From assembly GCF_001908105.1 (NCBI RefSeq), contig NZ_MKGQ01000037.1, forward strand, positions 1-25,723: 25,723 nucleotides of DNA, read 5' to 3'. Shown here piece after piece: positions 25,723 through 25,723 of this stretch. The notes below the pieces were generated by a model. That model was given only the letters and a program-made list of their open reading frames with translations, was not told the DNA's origin and did not search any database. The translations under genes were made by a program, and so were the position numbers. Position 1 is the stretch's first letter, and each line of letters begins with the position of its first letter. This DNA comes from Xenorhabdus eapokensis (GTDB lineage Bacteria > Pseudomonadota > Gammaproteobacteria > Enterobacterales > Enterobacteriaceae).

Positions 25723-25723
25723 T

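Noticed and set aside
1..25723. CRISPR arrays, tRNA or rRNA genes
   Set aside because: No regularly spaced repeats and no tRNA-like cloverleaf or rRNA segment noticed on reading both strands; a covariance search was not possible.

Overview
The window looks like chromosome of an entomopathogenic Morganellaceae bacterium (Xenorhabdus or Photorhabdus). The main reason is a pirA/pirB insecticidal toxin pair at the right end, next to an enteric-type anaerobic cobalamin cluster, several insertion-sequence remnants and very AT-rich intergenic DNA. The genus is inferred from protein family memory, not from a search.

Layout. (1) 1-3231 is a scrapyard of mobile DNA: a decayed ISKra4-type transposase with in-frame stops, a serine recombinase that reads intact and has dyad repeats upstream, the C-terminal part of a pRiA4b ORF-3-like gene, and an IS5/IS427-type element of about 833 bp that abuts this fragment. 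(2) 3453-5057 (+) is an orphan acyl-CoA/acyl-AMP ligase, ending convergently with the next block across a 10-bp inverted repeat. (3) 5107-19466 (-) is one 16-gene run, in transcription order cbiA-B-C-D-E-T-F-G-H-J-K-L-P-cobU-S-T. Most genes overlap by a few bases. It covers cobalt insertion (CbiK), the anaerobic corrin-ring methylations and contraction, amidation, aminopropanol attachment and nucleotide-loop assembly. (4) 19467-20182 is a long AT-rich divergent control region. (5) 20183-22864 (+) is cobA (SUMT), cobD and pduX, which supply precorrin-2 at one end of the pathway and (R)-1-aminopropanol phosphate at the other. (6) 22931-23715 (+) holds a CsaA-like gene and a VOC/glyoxalase-fold gene. 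(7) 24156-25631 (+) is pirA, apparently intact, and a pirB that stops where the N-terminal pore-forming domain ends. A possible transposase tail follows on the minus strand at the right edge.

How it works together. The two divergent cobalamin operons form a near-complete anaerobic de novo B12 locus. The most notable regulatory signal is a pair of perfect FNR boxes (TTGAT-N4-ATCAA), one on each side of the divergent region, each placed as a class II activator site would be. I see no cobalamin riboswitch and no PocR gene. The cobalt transporter genes cbiMNQO, which lie between cbiL and cbiP in Salmonella, are missing exactly at that junction. Also not seen here are the siroheme-type precorrin-2 dehydrogenase, a corrinoid adenosyltransferase and the alpha-ribazole phosphatase; they would have to be encoded elsewhere.
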